Shown: in pieces, positions 23,784 through 32,586 of the stretch
Layout of the letters: every line of letters starts with the position of its first letter
How positions within the stretch are numbered: the stretch's first letter is position 1
DNA from: Alphaproteobacteria bacterium
Lineage (GTDB): Bacteria; Pseudomonadota; Alphaproteobacteria; UBA828
NCBI GenBank assembly: GCA_022820945.1
Contig: JAJEEP010000049.1
Location: 1-64,000, forward strand
Direction: 5' to 3'
DNA length: 64,000 nt
The notes under the pieces: model-generated
Told to the model about the DNA's origin: nothing
What the model saw: the letters and a program-made list of their open reading frames with translations, nothing else
Database searches by the model: none
Program-made: the position numbers and the translations under genes

Positions 23784-26231
23784 TCAGCTCCGCAGCCGCT
23801 CGCCCGCCGGATCGTAGAAAGGCGTGAGCGACATCGTCGCCGGCACGCGCTCGCCGGCGATATCGACCTCGTACACACCCTCGTCGAGTGTCTGCCACCA
23901 GCACGGCTTCTCGCTCAGCAGGTAGCCCATGCCGACCGGCCGGTCGAAGCCGTAGCCGTAAGCCGCAGACGTGATGCGGCCCACGACCCCGTCGCCCCGG
24001 TAGATCGTCTCGTCGTGAAACATGAAGGGCTCGGGCTTCTCCAGCATCACGTGCACGAGGCGCGCGGTAAGTCCTTCCTCGCGTTGGCGTTCCAGCGCCG
24101 CGCGGCCGATGAAGTCGGCATCCTTCTTGAACGAGACGGCGAAGCCCAGGCCCGCCTCTAGTGGGGTCTCGGCCTGGGTGATGTCGTGGCCCCAGTGGCG
24201 ATAGCCCTTCTCGCTTCGGAGCGAATCCATCGCGTGGATACCGCAGAGCCTGACGCCGAGATCGGCGCCCGCCGCCATGAGGCGGTCGAAGATGGGCACG
24301 ACGTACTCGGTCGCGATGTGCAGCTCCCAGCCCAGCTCGCCCACGTAGGAGACCCGCATCGCCCTTGCGTGCGCGTAGCCGATATCGATCTCCCGGCAGG
24401 TACCGAAGGGGAAGGCCGCGTTGGAGAGGTCCGCATCGCTGACCCGCCCGAGCAGAGTCCTCGCGTTGGGCCCCATCACGGCGAGCACGCCCGAGCCCGA
24501 GGTCACGTCGGTCACGTAGACTCGCGCCCCGCCGCTCAGGTTCCTCTCGATCCAGGTGAGGTCGCGGGTCTGGGAAGCGGCCGAGGTCACCACCAGGTAT
24601 CGGTCGTCGGCGAGCCGGGTCACGGTAAGGTCCGCCTCGATCCCGCCCCGCCGGTTGAGGAGCTGCGTGTAGACGATCTTGCCCGCCGGCACCGCGACGT
24701 CGTTGGCGCAGAGGCGCTGCAGCTCGCGCTCGGCATCCGGCCCCTGCACCAGGTATTTCGCGAACGAGCTCATGTCGAGGATGCCGACCGCCTGGCGCAC
24801 GGCGTGGTGCTCCTCCCGCACATGATCGAACCAGTTCTGCTTGCCGTAAGCGTATTCGTAGGTCGGTTCCACGCCTTCGGGCGCGAACCAGTTGGCGCGC
24901 TCCCACCCCGCCGCCTCGCCGAAGCAGGCGTTGTGGGCGACGAGGCGCGGGTGCAGCGGGCTGAGGCGCACGGGCCGCGCGGTCTCCACCTGGCGATAGG
25001 GCCAGTGCATCTGGAACAGCAGGCCCAGGCTCTCCTTGGTGCGGTCGACCAGATAGCGGCGGTTGTTCTGGAAGCGGGCGAAGCGGGAGATGTCGAGCTC
25101 GGCGAGATCCACAGTGGGCTGCCCCTCGACGATCCACTCCGACATCACCTTGCCGGCGCCAGCGGCGGTAAGGATGCCCTGCGAGTTGAAGCCGGCAGCG
25201 ACGAAGAAGCGCGCAAGCTCCGGCGCCTCGCCCAGCACGAACTTGTTGTCCGGGGTGAAGCTCTCGGGCCCGTTCATGAAGCGGCGGATCGGCGCTCGCT
25301 CAAGCACCGGTAACAGCTCGATGGCGTTGGTCATCGGCAGCTCGAAGTGGTCCCAGTCCTCCGGCAGCTCGACGAACTCGGCCCCGGCCGGCAGCTTCTC
25401 CAGCGGCAGCGGCTTGGCCACCGGCTCAAACGAGCCCACGAGAAGACGACCTGCGTCCTCCTTCACGTAGATGTAACCATCGGTGTCGCGGACGATCGGC
25501 GCATCGGGAGAGAGCCCGTCGATCGGCTCGGTGACCACGTACATGTGCTCGGCGGCGTAGAGCGGCACGTTCACGCCTGCCATCGACCCGATCTCGCGTG
25601 CCCAGACGCCGCCGCAGTTGACGACGGTTTCGCAGGCGATGGTGCCTTTCGCGGTGCAGACGCCGGAGACCGCGCCGTTCCTGCGCTCGAAGCCGGTGAC
25701 GGCCGTTTCCTCGAAGATTCGGGCGCCCCGTGTGCGGGCGCCCTTGGCAAGTGCCATCGCGGTATCGACGGGATTGGTCTGACCGTCCCCGGGAATATAG
25801 ATCGCGCCCTTGATCCACGAGACGTCCATCAGCGGATAGAGCGCCGCCACCTCGTTCAGCCCGACCTCGTAAGCCTCGACGCCGAAGCAGTCGCCGAGCG
25901 CGGCCGTGCGCCTGATCTCGGTGAGCCGTTCTTCGGTGCGTGCGATGGGAAGACTGCCCTTGCGGCGGAAGCCGGTCGCCTGGCCGGTCTCCGCCTCCAG
26001 TGCTTCGTAGAGGCCGACGGCGTAGCGGGCGAGCTCGGTCAGCGTCGCGGTCGCGCGAAGCTGGTTCACCAGGCCTGCGGCATGCCACGAAGTGCCGCCG
26101 GTGAGATGGCCCCGCTCCAGCAGCACCACGTCCCGTCGGCCCAGCTTGGTCAGGTGGTAGGCCATGCTGCATCCGATGATGCCGCCGCCGACGATCACCA
26201 CTTCGGCCTGGCTCGGTAACGCCTCGGTCAT
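23784..26231 (-). CDS. Sarcosine/dimethylglycine dehydrogenase-type flavoprotein with GcvT domain
   Basis: The product is 815 residues in two halves. The N-terminal DAO-type oxidase (about 8-370) has the FAD dinucleotide motif VIVGGGIIGCSMAYH and TSWHAAG, whose His is the covalent FAD attachment site in dimethylglycine dehydrogenase. After a linker domain comes a GCV_T aminomethyltransferase domain with its C-terminal barrel (about 430-810; KYLVQGPDAE, SYVGELGWELH). Family members oxidatively demethylate N-methylglycines and pass the methylene group to tetrahydrofolate. Length is that of the bacterial and mitochondrial enzymes. It is first gene of a unit with the acyl-CoA ligase. Exact substrate (sarcosine, dimethylglycine or a relative) is uncertain. 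Confidence 0.85.
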   Translation of the reverse strand: MTEALPSQAEVVIVGGGIIGCSMAYHLTKLGRRDVVLLERGHLTGGTSWHAAGLVNQLRATATLTELARYAVGLYEALEAETGQATGFRRKGSLPIARTEERLTEIRRTAALGDCFGVEAYEVGLNEVAALYPLMDVSWIKGAIYIPGDGQTNPVDTAMALAKGARTRGARIFEETAVTGFERRNGAVSGVCTAKGTIACETVVNCGGVWAREIGSMAGVNVPLYAAEHMYVVTEPIDGLSPDAPIVRDTDGYIYVKEDAGRLLVGSFEPVAKPLPLEKLPAGAEFVELPEDWDHFELPMTNAIELLPVLERAPIRRFMNGPESFTPDNKFVLGEAPELARFFVAAGFNSQGILTAAGAGKVMSEWIVEGQPTVDLAELDISRFARFQNNRRYLVDRTKESLGLLFQMHWPYRQVETARPVRLSPLHPRLVAHNACFGEAAGWERANWFAPEGVEPTYEYAYGKQNWFDHVREEHHAVRQAVGILDMSSFAKYLVQGPDAERELQRLCANDVAVPAGKIVYTQLLNRRGGIEADLTVTRLADDRYLVVTSAASQTRDLTWIERNLSGGARVYVTDVTSGSGVLAVMGPNARTLLGRVSDADLSNAAFPFGTCREIDIGYAHARAMRVSYVGELGWELHIATEYVVPIFDRLMAAGADLGVRLCGIHAMDSLRSEKGYRHWGHDITQAETPLEAGLGFAVSFKKDADFIGRAALERQREEGLTARLVHVMLEKPEPFMFHDETIYRGDGVVGRITSAAYGYGFDRPVGMGYLLSEKPCWWQTLDEGVYEVDIAGERVPATMSLTPFYDPAGERLRS

Positions 26232-26368
26232 CGCTCCCTCACCCGCAGCGGGCCCCTTCGCCGCGCCGCGTCATGGCGCCGCCGCATTCCCTAGCACGGC
26301 GGCGCACGGCGGAAAACGGAGCGGGCGGAGCCGGCGGATCGGCCGGGAGACCACGCCCGGCGCTGGGT

Positions 26369-26397
26369 TTGCATTCCCGCGGCGCTCTTCGCATAGT
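26369..26397 (+). promoter_or_regulatory. Possible sigma-70 promoter of the first peroxiredoxin
   Basis: TTGCAT (26369-26374) and CATAGT (26392-26397) are 17 bases apart, about 55 bases before the start codon. Match to consensus is only moderate. The 220-base gap 26232-26451 also holds the start region of the divergent flavoprotein gene. Confidence 0.35.
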
Positions 26398-26451
26398 GCG
26401 CGCCAACCGGGGCCGGCCCGGCGATCGAACACTCAAGAGGAGAGGGAGACA

Positions 26452-26937
26452 ATGGCAGTTAGCGCGGGCGACAAGATGCCGTCGGTCAACTTCAAGATGC
26501 TCACGGCAGACGGACTCTCTGACGTATCGAGCGACGACTACTTCGGCGGCAAGAAGACGGCGCTCTTCGCCGTCCCCGGCGCGTTCACGCCGACCTGCTC
26601 GGCCAAGCACGTGCCGAGCTTCCTGGCGCAGGCCGATGCGCTCAAGGCCAAGGGCGTCGACCAGATCGCCTGCGTGTCGGTGAACGACGCGTTCGTGATG
26701 AAGGCCTGGGGCGAGAACACGGGCTCCGGCGACACCATCGACATGCTGGCCGACGGCAACGGCGAGTTCGCGCGGGCCACGGGGCTTACCCTCGACGGCA
26801 CCGGCTTCGGCCTCGGCGAGCGGACGACCCGGTTCTCCATGATCGTGGACGACGGCACGATCACCGCCCTCAACGTGGAGGAGAACCCGGCGGAGATGGA
26901 CGTGAGCAGCGCGGAGCACATGCTCACGCAACTCTGA
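26452..26937 (+). CDS. Peroxiredoxin, Prx5 type
   Basis: Thiol peroxidase of 161 residues that reduces peroxides with glutathione or a glutaredoxin-like donor. The peroxidatic cysteine is in PGAFTPTCSAKHVP (about residue 49), with the Prx5 signature of Thr three residues before Cys. ACVSVNDAFVMKAWG in the middle and RFSMIVDDG near the end are typical of the subfamily. The start is ATG at 26452 behind GAGAGGGAG. It is followed 177 bases later by a second, unrelated peroxiredoxin in the same direction. Confidence 0.92.
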   Translation: MAVSAGDKMPSVNFKMLTADGLSDVSSDDYFGGKKTALFAVPGAFTPTCSAKHVPSFLAQADALKAKGVDQIACVSVNDAFVMKAWGENTGSGDTIDMLADGNGEFARATGLTLDGTGFGLGERTTRFSMIVDDGTITALNVEENPAEMDVSSAEHMLTQL

Positions 26938-27114
26938 CTTCGTCCGGCTTCGCGCAGGCGCCCACAAAAGGCGCTTGCGCGGCGGGCTGCGCTCACCACA
27001 TTGTCGTCTATCGGCGGCCGCCACGGCACGCGCGGGGCCGTTCGACCCCAGTTTAACCGGACCGCAGCCGGCTCCACGGCCAGCGCGCGGACGCTCAGGA
27101 GGAGACATCAGGCG

Positions 27115-27774
27115 ATGGCACTGAGAATTGGCGACGAAGCCCCGAACTTCACGGCAGACACGACCGAAGGCTCGATCGACTTCCACGACTGGATCGGCGA
27201 CGGCTGGGCGATTCTTTTCTCCCACCCCAAGGACTTCACGCCGGTCTGCACCACCGAGCTCGGCTACATGGCCGGCCTCAAGTCGGAGTTCGAGAAGCGC
27301 AACTGCAAGGTCCTGGGGCTCAGCGTGGACGGCGTGAGCGATCACCACGCCTGGTCCAAGGACATCGAGGAGACGCAGGGCCACGCGGTCAACTACCCGC
27401 TAATCGGGGACCCGGAGCTCAAGATCGCGACCCTCTACGAGATGCTCCCGGCGGGCGCCGGCACCACTTCCGAGGGGCGCACGGCGGTGGACAACCTCAC
27501 CGTCCGCACCGTCTTCCTCGTCGGGCCCGACAAGAAGATCAAGCTCTCCCTCACCTACCCCATGAGCACCGGCCGCAACTTCGACGAGGTGCTGCGGGTG
27601 CTCGATTCCTGCCAACTCACGGCGAAGCACAAGGTGGCGACGCCGGTGAACTGGAAGCAGGGCGAGGATGTGATCATCGTGCCGGCGGTCTCCGACGAGG
27701 AGGCCAGGAAGACCTATCCCGACGGCTGGAACGCGCCCAAGCCCTATCTCAGGATCGTGCCGCAGCCCAAGTAG
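27115..27774 (+). CDS. 1-Cys peroxiredoxin, Prx6 type
   Basis: The product is 219 residues, the size of Prx6 proteins, which have a C-terminal extension beyond the thioredoxin-like core. The peroxidatic cysteine lies in SHPKDFTPVCTTELG (about residue 45). KLSLTYPMSTGRNFDEVLRV and the tail VATPVNWKQGEDVIIVP are characteristic. The start is ATG at 27115 with AGGAGGAG 10-17 bases upstream. Other cysteines exist (CKV, SCQ), but the resolving position of 2-Cys enzymes is not obvious. It converges on the amidohydrolase gene across a strong hairpin. Confidence 0.93.
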   Translation: MALRIGDEAPNFTADTTEGSIDFHDWIGDGWAILFSHPKDFTPVCTTELGYMAGLKSEFEKRNCKVLGLSVDGVSDHHAWSKDIEETQGHAVNYPLIGDPELKIATLYEMLPAGAGTTSEGRTAVDNLTVRTVFLVGPDKKIKLSLTYPMSTGRNFDEVLRVLDSCQLTAKHKVATPVNWKQGEDVIIVPAVSDEEARKTYPDGWNAPKPYLRIVPQPK

Positions 27775-27793
27775 CGCGGCCCACCCTGTCGGG

Positions 27794-27831
27794 GCTCCTC
27801 TCCGCTCGTCGGCTTGCGGACGGAGAGGAGC
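27794..27831 (+). terminator. Bidirectional stem-loop between converging genes
   Basis: GCTCCTCTCCG (27794-27804) and CGGAGAGGAGC (27821-27831) form a perfect 11-bp stem with a 16-base loop. It lies in the 66-base gap between the peroxiredoxin gene and the converging amidohydrolase gene. No T-run is present on either side. Confidence 0.6.
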
Positions 27832-27840
27832 GGACAGCCG

Positions 27841-28683
27841 TCACGCCCCGTCGTCGGCGCCGGCCGGCACCCGGTTCTCGATCTCGAGCGGCGAAAGCGC
27901 CGCGTGCACGCGGGCGAGAACTTCCGCGAGCGTCCCCGCCCAGTCCTCGGCGCCTTCCTGTGTGCCGATCAGGTCCTGGCGCACCTCGAACTCGATATGG
28001 GGCAGCCCGCGCCCCTGGCCGTGCACCGGAATCGAATAATCCGACGGGCCGATAATGGCGTAGGGTTCGTTGTCGCCGATGGTGAGCCCGGGGCGGACCG
28101 CGTTTAGCGCGTCCTTCAGCGGCTGCACCAGCCGGTCGTCGTGCTCGTAAAGCAGTCCGATCTCCCACGGGCGGACGAAGCCCTGGAACACCGGCGTGAA
28201 GCTGTGAACGGCAATGAGCATGGGCACCGCGCCGGCCTCGATCACCCGGTCGAGGTAGCCGGCGATGGCGCTGTGGTAGGGCCAGAAGAGCGCATCCGTC
28301 CGCGCCGTCGCTTCCGCCTCCGAAATCGCCTGGTTGCCCGGCACCGCCGTGCCGTCGCTTACCGCTGGCATCGCCGTAGGGCTCCCAAACGGGCGGTTGC
28401 AATCGACCACCAGGCGCGAATAGCCGGAGAAAAAGGCCGGCGCGTCGAGCAGGGCGCTCAACGATCGGGTGACCGTCGCCGCGCCGATGTCCCAGCCGAT
28501 GTGGCGGTCGAGCTCCGACTGGTCGAGGCCCAGCCGATTCATATGAGCCGGCACCGCGTTGCTGGCGTGATCGCACACCAGCACGAAACGCGGATCGGCG
28601 CTGTCCGGCCCGATCCAGGAGAAAGGCGCCGGGTCGTCGGCGGTGAGCCGCGACGGATCGAACCGGGCGGCGGGCGCGCTCAC
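27841..28683 (-). CDS. N-formylglutamate amidohydrolase family protein
   Basis: The product is 280 residues of the FGase fold. Members hydrolyse N-formyl-L-glutamate or related N-acyl amino acids in a metal-dependent way. Visible metal-site regions are VLVCDHASNAVP (near 35-46), DIGAATVTRSLS, VDCNRPFGSP and AVHSFTPVF. The start is GTG at 28683, overlapping the rnd stop as GTGA, so translation is coupled. No histidine-utilisation (hut) genes are nearby, so the link to histidine breakdown is not supported by context. Confidence 0.85.
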   Translation of the reverse strand: MSAPAARFDPSRLTADDPAPFSWIGPDSADPRFVLVCDHASNAVPAHMNRLGLDQSELDRHIGWDIGAATVTRSLSALLDAPAFFSGYSRLVVDCNRPFGSPTAMPAVSDGTAVPGNQAISEAEATARTDALFWPYHSAIAGYLDRVIEAGAVPMLIAVHSFTPVFQGFVRPWEIGLLYEHDDRLVQPLKDALNAVRPGLTIGDNEPYAIIGPSDYSIPVHGQGRGLPHIEFEVRQDLIGTQEGAEDWAGTLAEVLARVHAALSPLEIENRVPAGADDGA

Positions 28684-29900
28684 CGCCGCTCCGCAGCCGC
28701 CAAAGACTGAACCGGCGCCTGCGCGCCCTCGCCGGCCCCGTCGCAGGCGATCAGACGCAGCGCGCCGTGCTCCACGGAGAGCGCGAGCCTGCCGTTCACC
28801 AGATCGAGGGCGGCAGCGCCGAAGAGCTCGCGCCGCCAACCCTGTAGCGCCGGCACGCCATTCGTCTGCCCCTGGGCAATCCGCTCCAGATCGGCGGCGC
28901 TGGCGATCAGCTTTCGGGCGACGCCGGACTCCTCGCTCTTGAAGCTGAGCAGCACCTTTAGCAGGTCGGTCAGGGCCGCCGGCGCCGAAGACTTTTCGGG
29001 CCGGGGCGGCAGCGTCGGACAGTCCTCGTCCGGGAGCGCCAGGCCGCGCTCCACCGCCGCCAGCAGCGCAGCGCCCGTGGCGCTCTCGGCGGTCCGCTGG
29101 CTCACCGAGCGCAGCTTGGCGAGCTCCTTGGCCGTGCGTGGGCGCTGCGCCGCGATCTCGCTCAGCGCGGTGTCGCGCATCACCCACGGGCGGGGCTTGT
29201 CGCGCCGGGCCGCCTCGGTCTCGCGCCACGCCGCGACCTCGCGCAGGACCGCGAAGAAGCGCCGGTTGCCGCCGCGCACCTTGATCCGCCGCCATGCTTC
29301 CTCGGGCGGCGCTTCGTAAGTGGCGGGGTCGATGAGCACCGCATGCTCCTCGTCGAGCCACGAGCGCCGGCCGGTGCGCTCCAGCTCCGCCGCGAGCTTC
29401 TCGTACACAACCCGGAGGTGGCTCACGTCGGAGAGCGCGTAGCGCAGCTGGCGCTCGGAAAGCGGCCGGCGCGCCCAGTCGGTGAAGCGCTGGGTCTTGT
29501 CGATGCGCCCGCGCGCGAGCTTGGCGACCAGCGTCTCGTAGCCCACCGAGTCGCCGAAGCCGCAGACCATGGCGGCAATCTGGGTGTCGAAGAGCGGGTG
29601 CGGCACCCCGCCGGCGAGCGGCAGCAGCACCTCGACATCCTGCCGCGCCGCGTGGAAGACCTTCAGCACCGGCGCGCGTGCCAGCAGGTCGTAGAGCGGC
29701 GCGAGGTCGATCCCGTTCGCGAGCGGGTCGACCGCGACCGGCTCTCCCTTGGCCGGGCCGATCTGCAGCAGGCAGAGCTTGGCGCGATAGGTGCTCTCGC
29801 GCATGAACTCGGTATCGACCGTGACGAAGTCCGCCTTCCGCCACGCCTTGCAGAGCTCGGCGAGCGGGGCGCTCTCGATAATCAGCCGGGGCTCGGTCAC
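28680..29900 (-). CDS. rnd: Ribonuclease D
   Basis: 3'-5' exoribonuclease acting on tRNA and other small RNA 3' ends. It has 406 residues from the GTG at 29900. The DEDDy nuclease core shows D29 and E31 in VDTEF, HAARQDVEVLL, and the Tyr and Asp of YALSDVSHL. HRDC-type domains follow (about 205-375, RPRTAKELAKLRSVSQ). Length agrees with bacterial RNase D. The stop overlaps the start of the amidohydrolase gene. Upstream reading of the same frame is a shadow of mnmA. Confidence 0.95.
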   Translation of the reverse strand: MTEPRLIIESAPLAELCKAWRKADFVTVDTEFMRESTYRAKLCLLQIGPAKGEPVAVDPLANGIDLAPLYDLLARAPVLKVFHAARQDVEVLLPLAGGVPHPLFDTQIAAMVCGFGDSVGYETLVAKLARGRIDKTQRFTDWARRPLSERQLRYALSDVSHLRVVYEKLAAELERTGRRSWLDEEHAVLIDPATYEAPPEEAWRRIKVRGGNRRFFAVLREVAAWRETEAARRDKPRPWVMRDTALSEIAAQRPRTAKELAKLRSVSQRTAESATGAALLAAVERGLALPDEDCPTLPPRPEKSSAPAALTDLLKVLLSFKSEESGVARKLIASAADLERIAQGQTNGVPALQGWRRELFGAAALDLVNGRLALSVEHGALRLIACDGAGEGAQAPVQSLAAAERR

Positions 29901-29956
29901 GGGCCCTCGCCGCGCACGAAGGCCGGGCCGTCGAGATGCACGGGCGCGACCCGGCG

Positions 29957-31138
29957 TCAGGCGGCGGCCATTGCGGCCGCCAAGCCGTGCCCGCTGCGTT
30001 CGGCCAGCGCCGCGCTCCGCCCGGTGCCGGTAATCCAGCCGCCGCCGAGCACGCGCTCGCCGTCGTAGAGCACGCAGGCCTGCCCCGGCGCGGTCGCGGG
30101 CTCCGGCTCGTCCAGCGTCACCTCGGCCGTGCCGTCGGCTCCCTGCACCAGCCGCGCCGGCGCGCCGGGATGGCTGGAGCGGAGCCGCGCCATCACCGCC
30201 CGCGCCTCGCCGGGCACGGGCACGTCGCGGCCGATCCAGGCGAGCGGGCCGGTGAAGACCCGGTCGCGCAACAGCGCAGCCTGCGGCCCGACCGTGACCG
30301 CGCGGCGCGCGGCATCGACCGCGAGCACGTAGAGCGGCTCGGGTGCCGCGATGCCGAGCCCGCGCCGCTGGCCCACGGTGTAGTGGATGATGCCCGCGTG
30401 GCGGCCCAGCACCCGGCCGCCCTCGTCCACGATATCGCCGGGCTCGGCGGCACCGGGGCGCAACTTCTCGATCACGCCGGCATAGCGGCCGGACGGCACG
30501 AAGCAGATGTCCTGGCTGTCCGGCTTGTCCGCGACCGCGAGGTCGAGCCGCTCGGCTTGCGCCCGCACCTGCTCCTTCGGCATGTCGCCGAGTGGGAAGC
30601 GCAGGAACTCCAGCTGCTCCTGCGTCGTCGCGAAGAGGAAGTAGCTCTGGTCGCGCGCGCCGTCGACCGCGCGGTGGAGCTCCGGTCCCTCCGGCCCCGC
30701 CACCCGCCGCACGTAGTGGCCGGTGGCGAGCGCGTCCGCGCCGAGATCGCGGGCGAGCGCCAGCAGGTCGCGGAACTTCACCCGCTCGTTGCAGCGCACG
30801 CAGGGAATCGGGGTCTCGCCGCGCAGGTAGGAATCGGCGAAGTCGTCGATCACCGCCTCCCTGAAGCGCGCCTCGTAGTCGAGCACGTAGTGGCGGATGC
30901 CGAGCCGGTCCGCGACCCGGCGGGCATCGTAGATGTCCTCGCCCGCGCAGCAGGCGCCGGGCCGGGTGCGCGCACCGCCCGCCGCATAGAGCTGCAGCGT
31001 GATGCCAACCACCTCGTAGCCCGCTTCCGCCAGCAGGGCGGCGGTCACGGACGAATCGACGCCGCCGGACATGGCGACGACCACGCGCGTCTGCCGGCGC
31101 GGCTTGGCGAGGCCGAGGTCGAGGGTCTCTGCGGGCAT
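29957..31138 (-). CDS. mnmA: tRNA-specific 2-thiouridylase
   Basis: Installs sulfur at position 2 of the wobble uridine in Lys, Glu and Gln tRNAs. It has 393 residues from the ATG at 31138; a GTG three codons earlier is the alternative. The PP-loop [11 protein letters not shown] binds ATP. The two catalytic cysteines sit in NERVKF-preceding PCVRCN and in [16 protein letters not shown] and [14 protein letters not shown] are family landmarks. An extra GACCAGED motif near 70 is typical of the alphaproteobacterial form. It lies 56 bases upstream of rnd on the same strand. Confidence 0.96.
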   Translation of the reverse strand: MPAETLDLGLAKPRRQTRVVVAMSGGVDSSVTAALLAEAGYEVVGITLQLYAAGGARTRPGACCAGEDIYDARRVADRLGIRHYVLDYEARFREAVIDDFADSYLRGETPIPCVRCNERVKFRDLLALARDLGADALATGHYVRRVAGPEGPELHRAVDGARDQSYFLFATTQEQLEFLRFPLGDMPKEQVRAQAERLDLAVADKPDSQDICFVPSGRYAGVIEKLRPGAAEPGDIVDEGGRVLGRHAGIIHYTVGQRRGLGIAAPEPLYVLAVDAARRAVTVGPQAALLRDRVFTGPLAWIGRDVPVPGEARAVMARLRSSHPGAPARLVQGADGTAEVTLDEPEPATAPGQACVLYDGERVLGGGWITGTGRSAALAERSGHGLAAAMAAA

Positions 31139-31184
31139 GGCGCGCACTATAGGGTGGCGCTGGCAGGGTGCAACTACCCCGCCC

Positions 31185-31262
31185 GCGTCTCACGTGGGAT
31201 GGACAACCGTAATTTTGTTGTGGGACACGCCGGGATCAGGCGGGATGGGCGGGATTCCGCAG
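31185..31262 (-). repeat. GGGAT/ATCCC-rich dispersed repeat B, copy 2
   Basis: On the minus strand this reads ATCCCGCCCATCCCGCC.. then TGATCCCGGCG and, after a gap, CCATCCCACG. It matches 4149-4235 in the core. It lies in the 217-base gap between the MFS gene and mnmA; I see nothing else certain in that gap. Confidence 0.55.
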
Positions 31263-31355
31263 GGCCGACGACCGCGCCGCAGACTGCGGACGGCGGGCTC
31301 TTGAGGGCGGAGCGTCGGCGCATCGAGCGAAAGACCTCGGTAAGGCCGAACGGAA

Positions 31356-32567
31356 TCAGTTGCGGGGGCGGCGGTCGGTCGCAAACAGGCCGGCCACGAG
31401 GCCGAGACCGGCGCCCGAGACCGCGAGCATCACCCACCAGGATGCGGCCCAGCTGCCCAGGCCCTCGACCGCCGCGGCCATCACGGGAGGGCCGAGCAGG
31501 CTGCCGATCGCGGCACCCTGCACCACGAAGCCGCTCGCCATGGCGACGAAGGCGGTACGCGGCGCGTGGTCGGCGGCACCGGCGATCGCCGCCGCCGGCA
31601 GCAGGCCGCCGACGGCGCTGAACACGAAGGCCAGCACGATCTTCAGTCCGCCCGGCGTGCCGGCGAGAAAGATCCCGGCCGACGACCCGCCCATGGCGCA
31701 GTAGGCGATCCCGATCAGCGCCCAGCGCGGCACGCGCCGGTGCATCAGCCAGGCAGCGGCGAAATTGCCGAGGGCGTTGGCCGCCACCACCATCGCGCCC
31801 CAGATCGCCGCGCCGGCCGCGCTGCGACCCTGCGTCTCGATCAGGAAGGTCGGCAGCCAGGCCGTGATGGCGAACCACTGCAGCGTGTAGAAGGCGAACG
31901 AGAGACCGAAGAGCCAGAGCGCGGCGCGCACCAGTGTCTCCCGGACGCCGGGCCAATCGAGCGCCTGCGCGTCGAACGCCACCGGCCAACGCCGCGGGTG
32001 CAGGCTCCAGCCCAGCGCCGCCATGAAGAGCGCGACCAGCGCTGCGCTGAACAGCCAGAAGCCGCGCCAGCCGATGGTATCGAGCAGCGCCGGCGCGATC
32101 AGCATGGCGATCGCCATGCCGAGCGGCATGTAGGCACCCCAAATGCCGAAGGCAAGACCGTGGTCGCGGGGCCGCGCCGCTGCGGCGATCAGCTTGGGCG
32201 CGGTTACCGTTATGCCCACGAACCCGAACCCCTCGATAAAGCGCGCGACCAGCAGCCAGGCGCTGCCGCTTACCAGCCCGCCCAGCAGGCTGCCCGCCCC
32301 GAGGAAGGCCACACCGGCCAGCATCAGCCGGCGCGGGCCTGCGCGATCGGAAAGCAGGCCCACGGCGACGGCGACGGCAGCGCCGATCGCGTAGTAGATC
32401 GAGGTGAGCCAGCCGGCAGTGACGAAGTCGAGCCCCAGACTCTCGCGCAGCACAGGCAGGGCCGGCGGCACCTTGCCCACCTGGAAGCCGGCGAGGATGC
32501 CGGCGCCGAGCGCCATCAGCACGATGTCCCAACGGGTGGCCTCCGCAGGCGGCGCCCCCTGGCTCAT
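31356..32567 (-). CDS. Major facilitator superfamily transporter
   Basis: The product is 403 residues with twelve predicted transmembrane helices in two bundles. MFS signature A is present between helices 2 and 3 (GLLSDRAGPRRLM), and a glycine-rich helix ARFIEGFGFVGITVTAPKLI, split here as ARFIEGFGF and VTAPKLI, resembles signature C-like regions of CynX/NNP-type carriers. The start is ATG at 32567. It follows the DegT-type aminotransferase by 19 bases on the same strand and is probably co-transcribed. The transported compound is unknown; the neighbouring phosphonate genes make an organophosphonate or amino acid conceivable, but that is inference. Confidence 0.85.
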   Translation of the reverse strand: MSQGAPPAEATRWDIVLMALGAGILAGFQVGKVPPALPVLRESLGLDFVTAGWLTSIYYAIGAAVAVAVGLLSDRAGPRRLMLAGVAFLGAGSLLGGLVSGSAWLLVARFIEGFGFVGITVTAPKLIAAAARPRDHGLAFGIWGAYMPLGMAIAMLIAPALLDTIGWRGFWLFSAALVALFMAALGWSLHPRRWPVAFDAQALDWPGVRETLVRAALWLFGLSFAFYTLQWFAITAWLPTFLIETQGRSAAGAAIWGAMVVAANALGNFAAAWLMHRRVPRWALIGIAYCAMGGSSAGIFLAGTPGGLKIVLAFVFSAVGGLLPAAAIAGAADHAPRTAFVAMASGFVVQGAAIGSLLGPPVMAAAVEGLGSWAASWWVMLAVSGAGLGLVAGLFATDRRPRN

Positions 32568-32586
32568 GGAAACGCCTGCCGCACCC

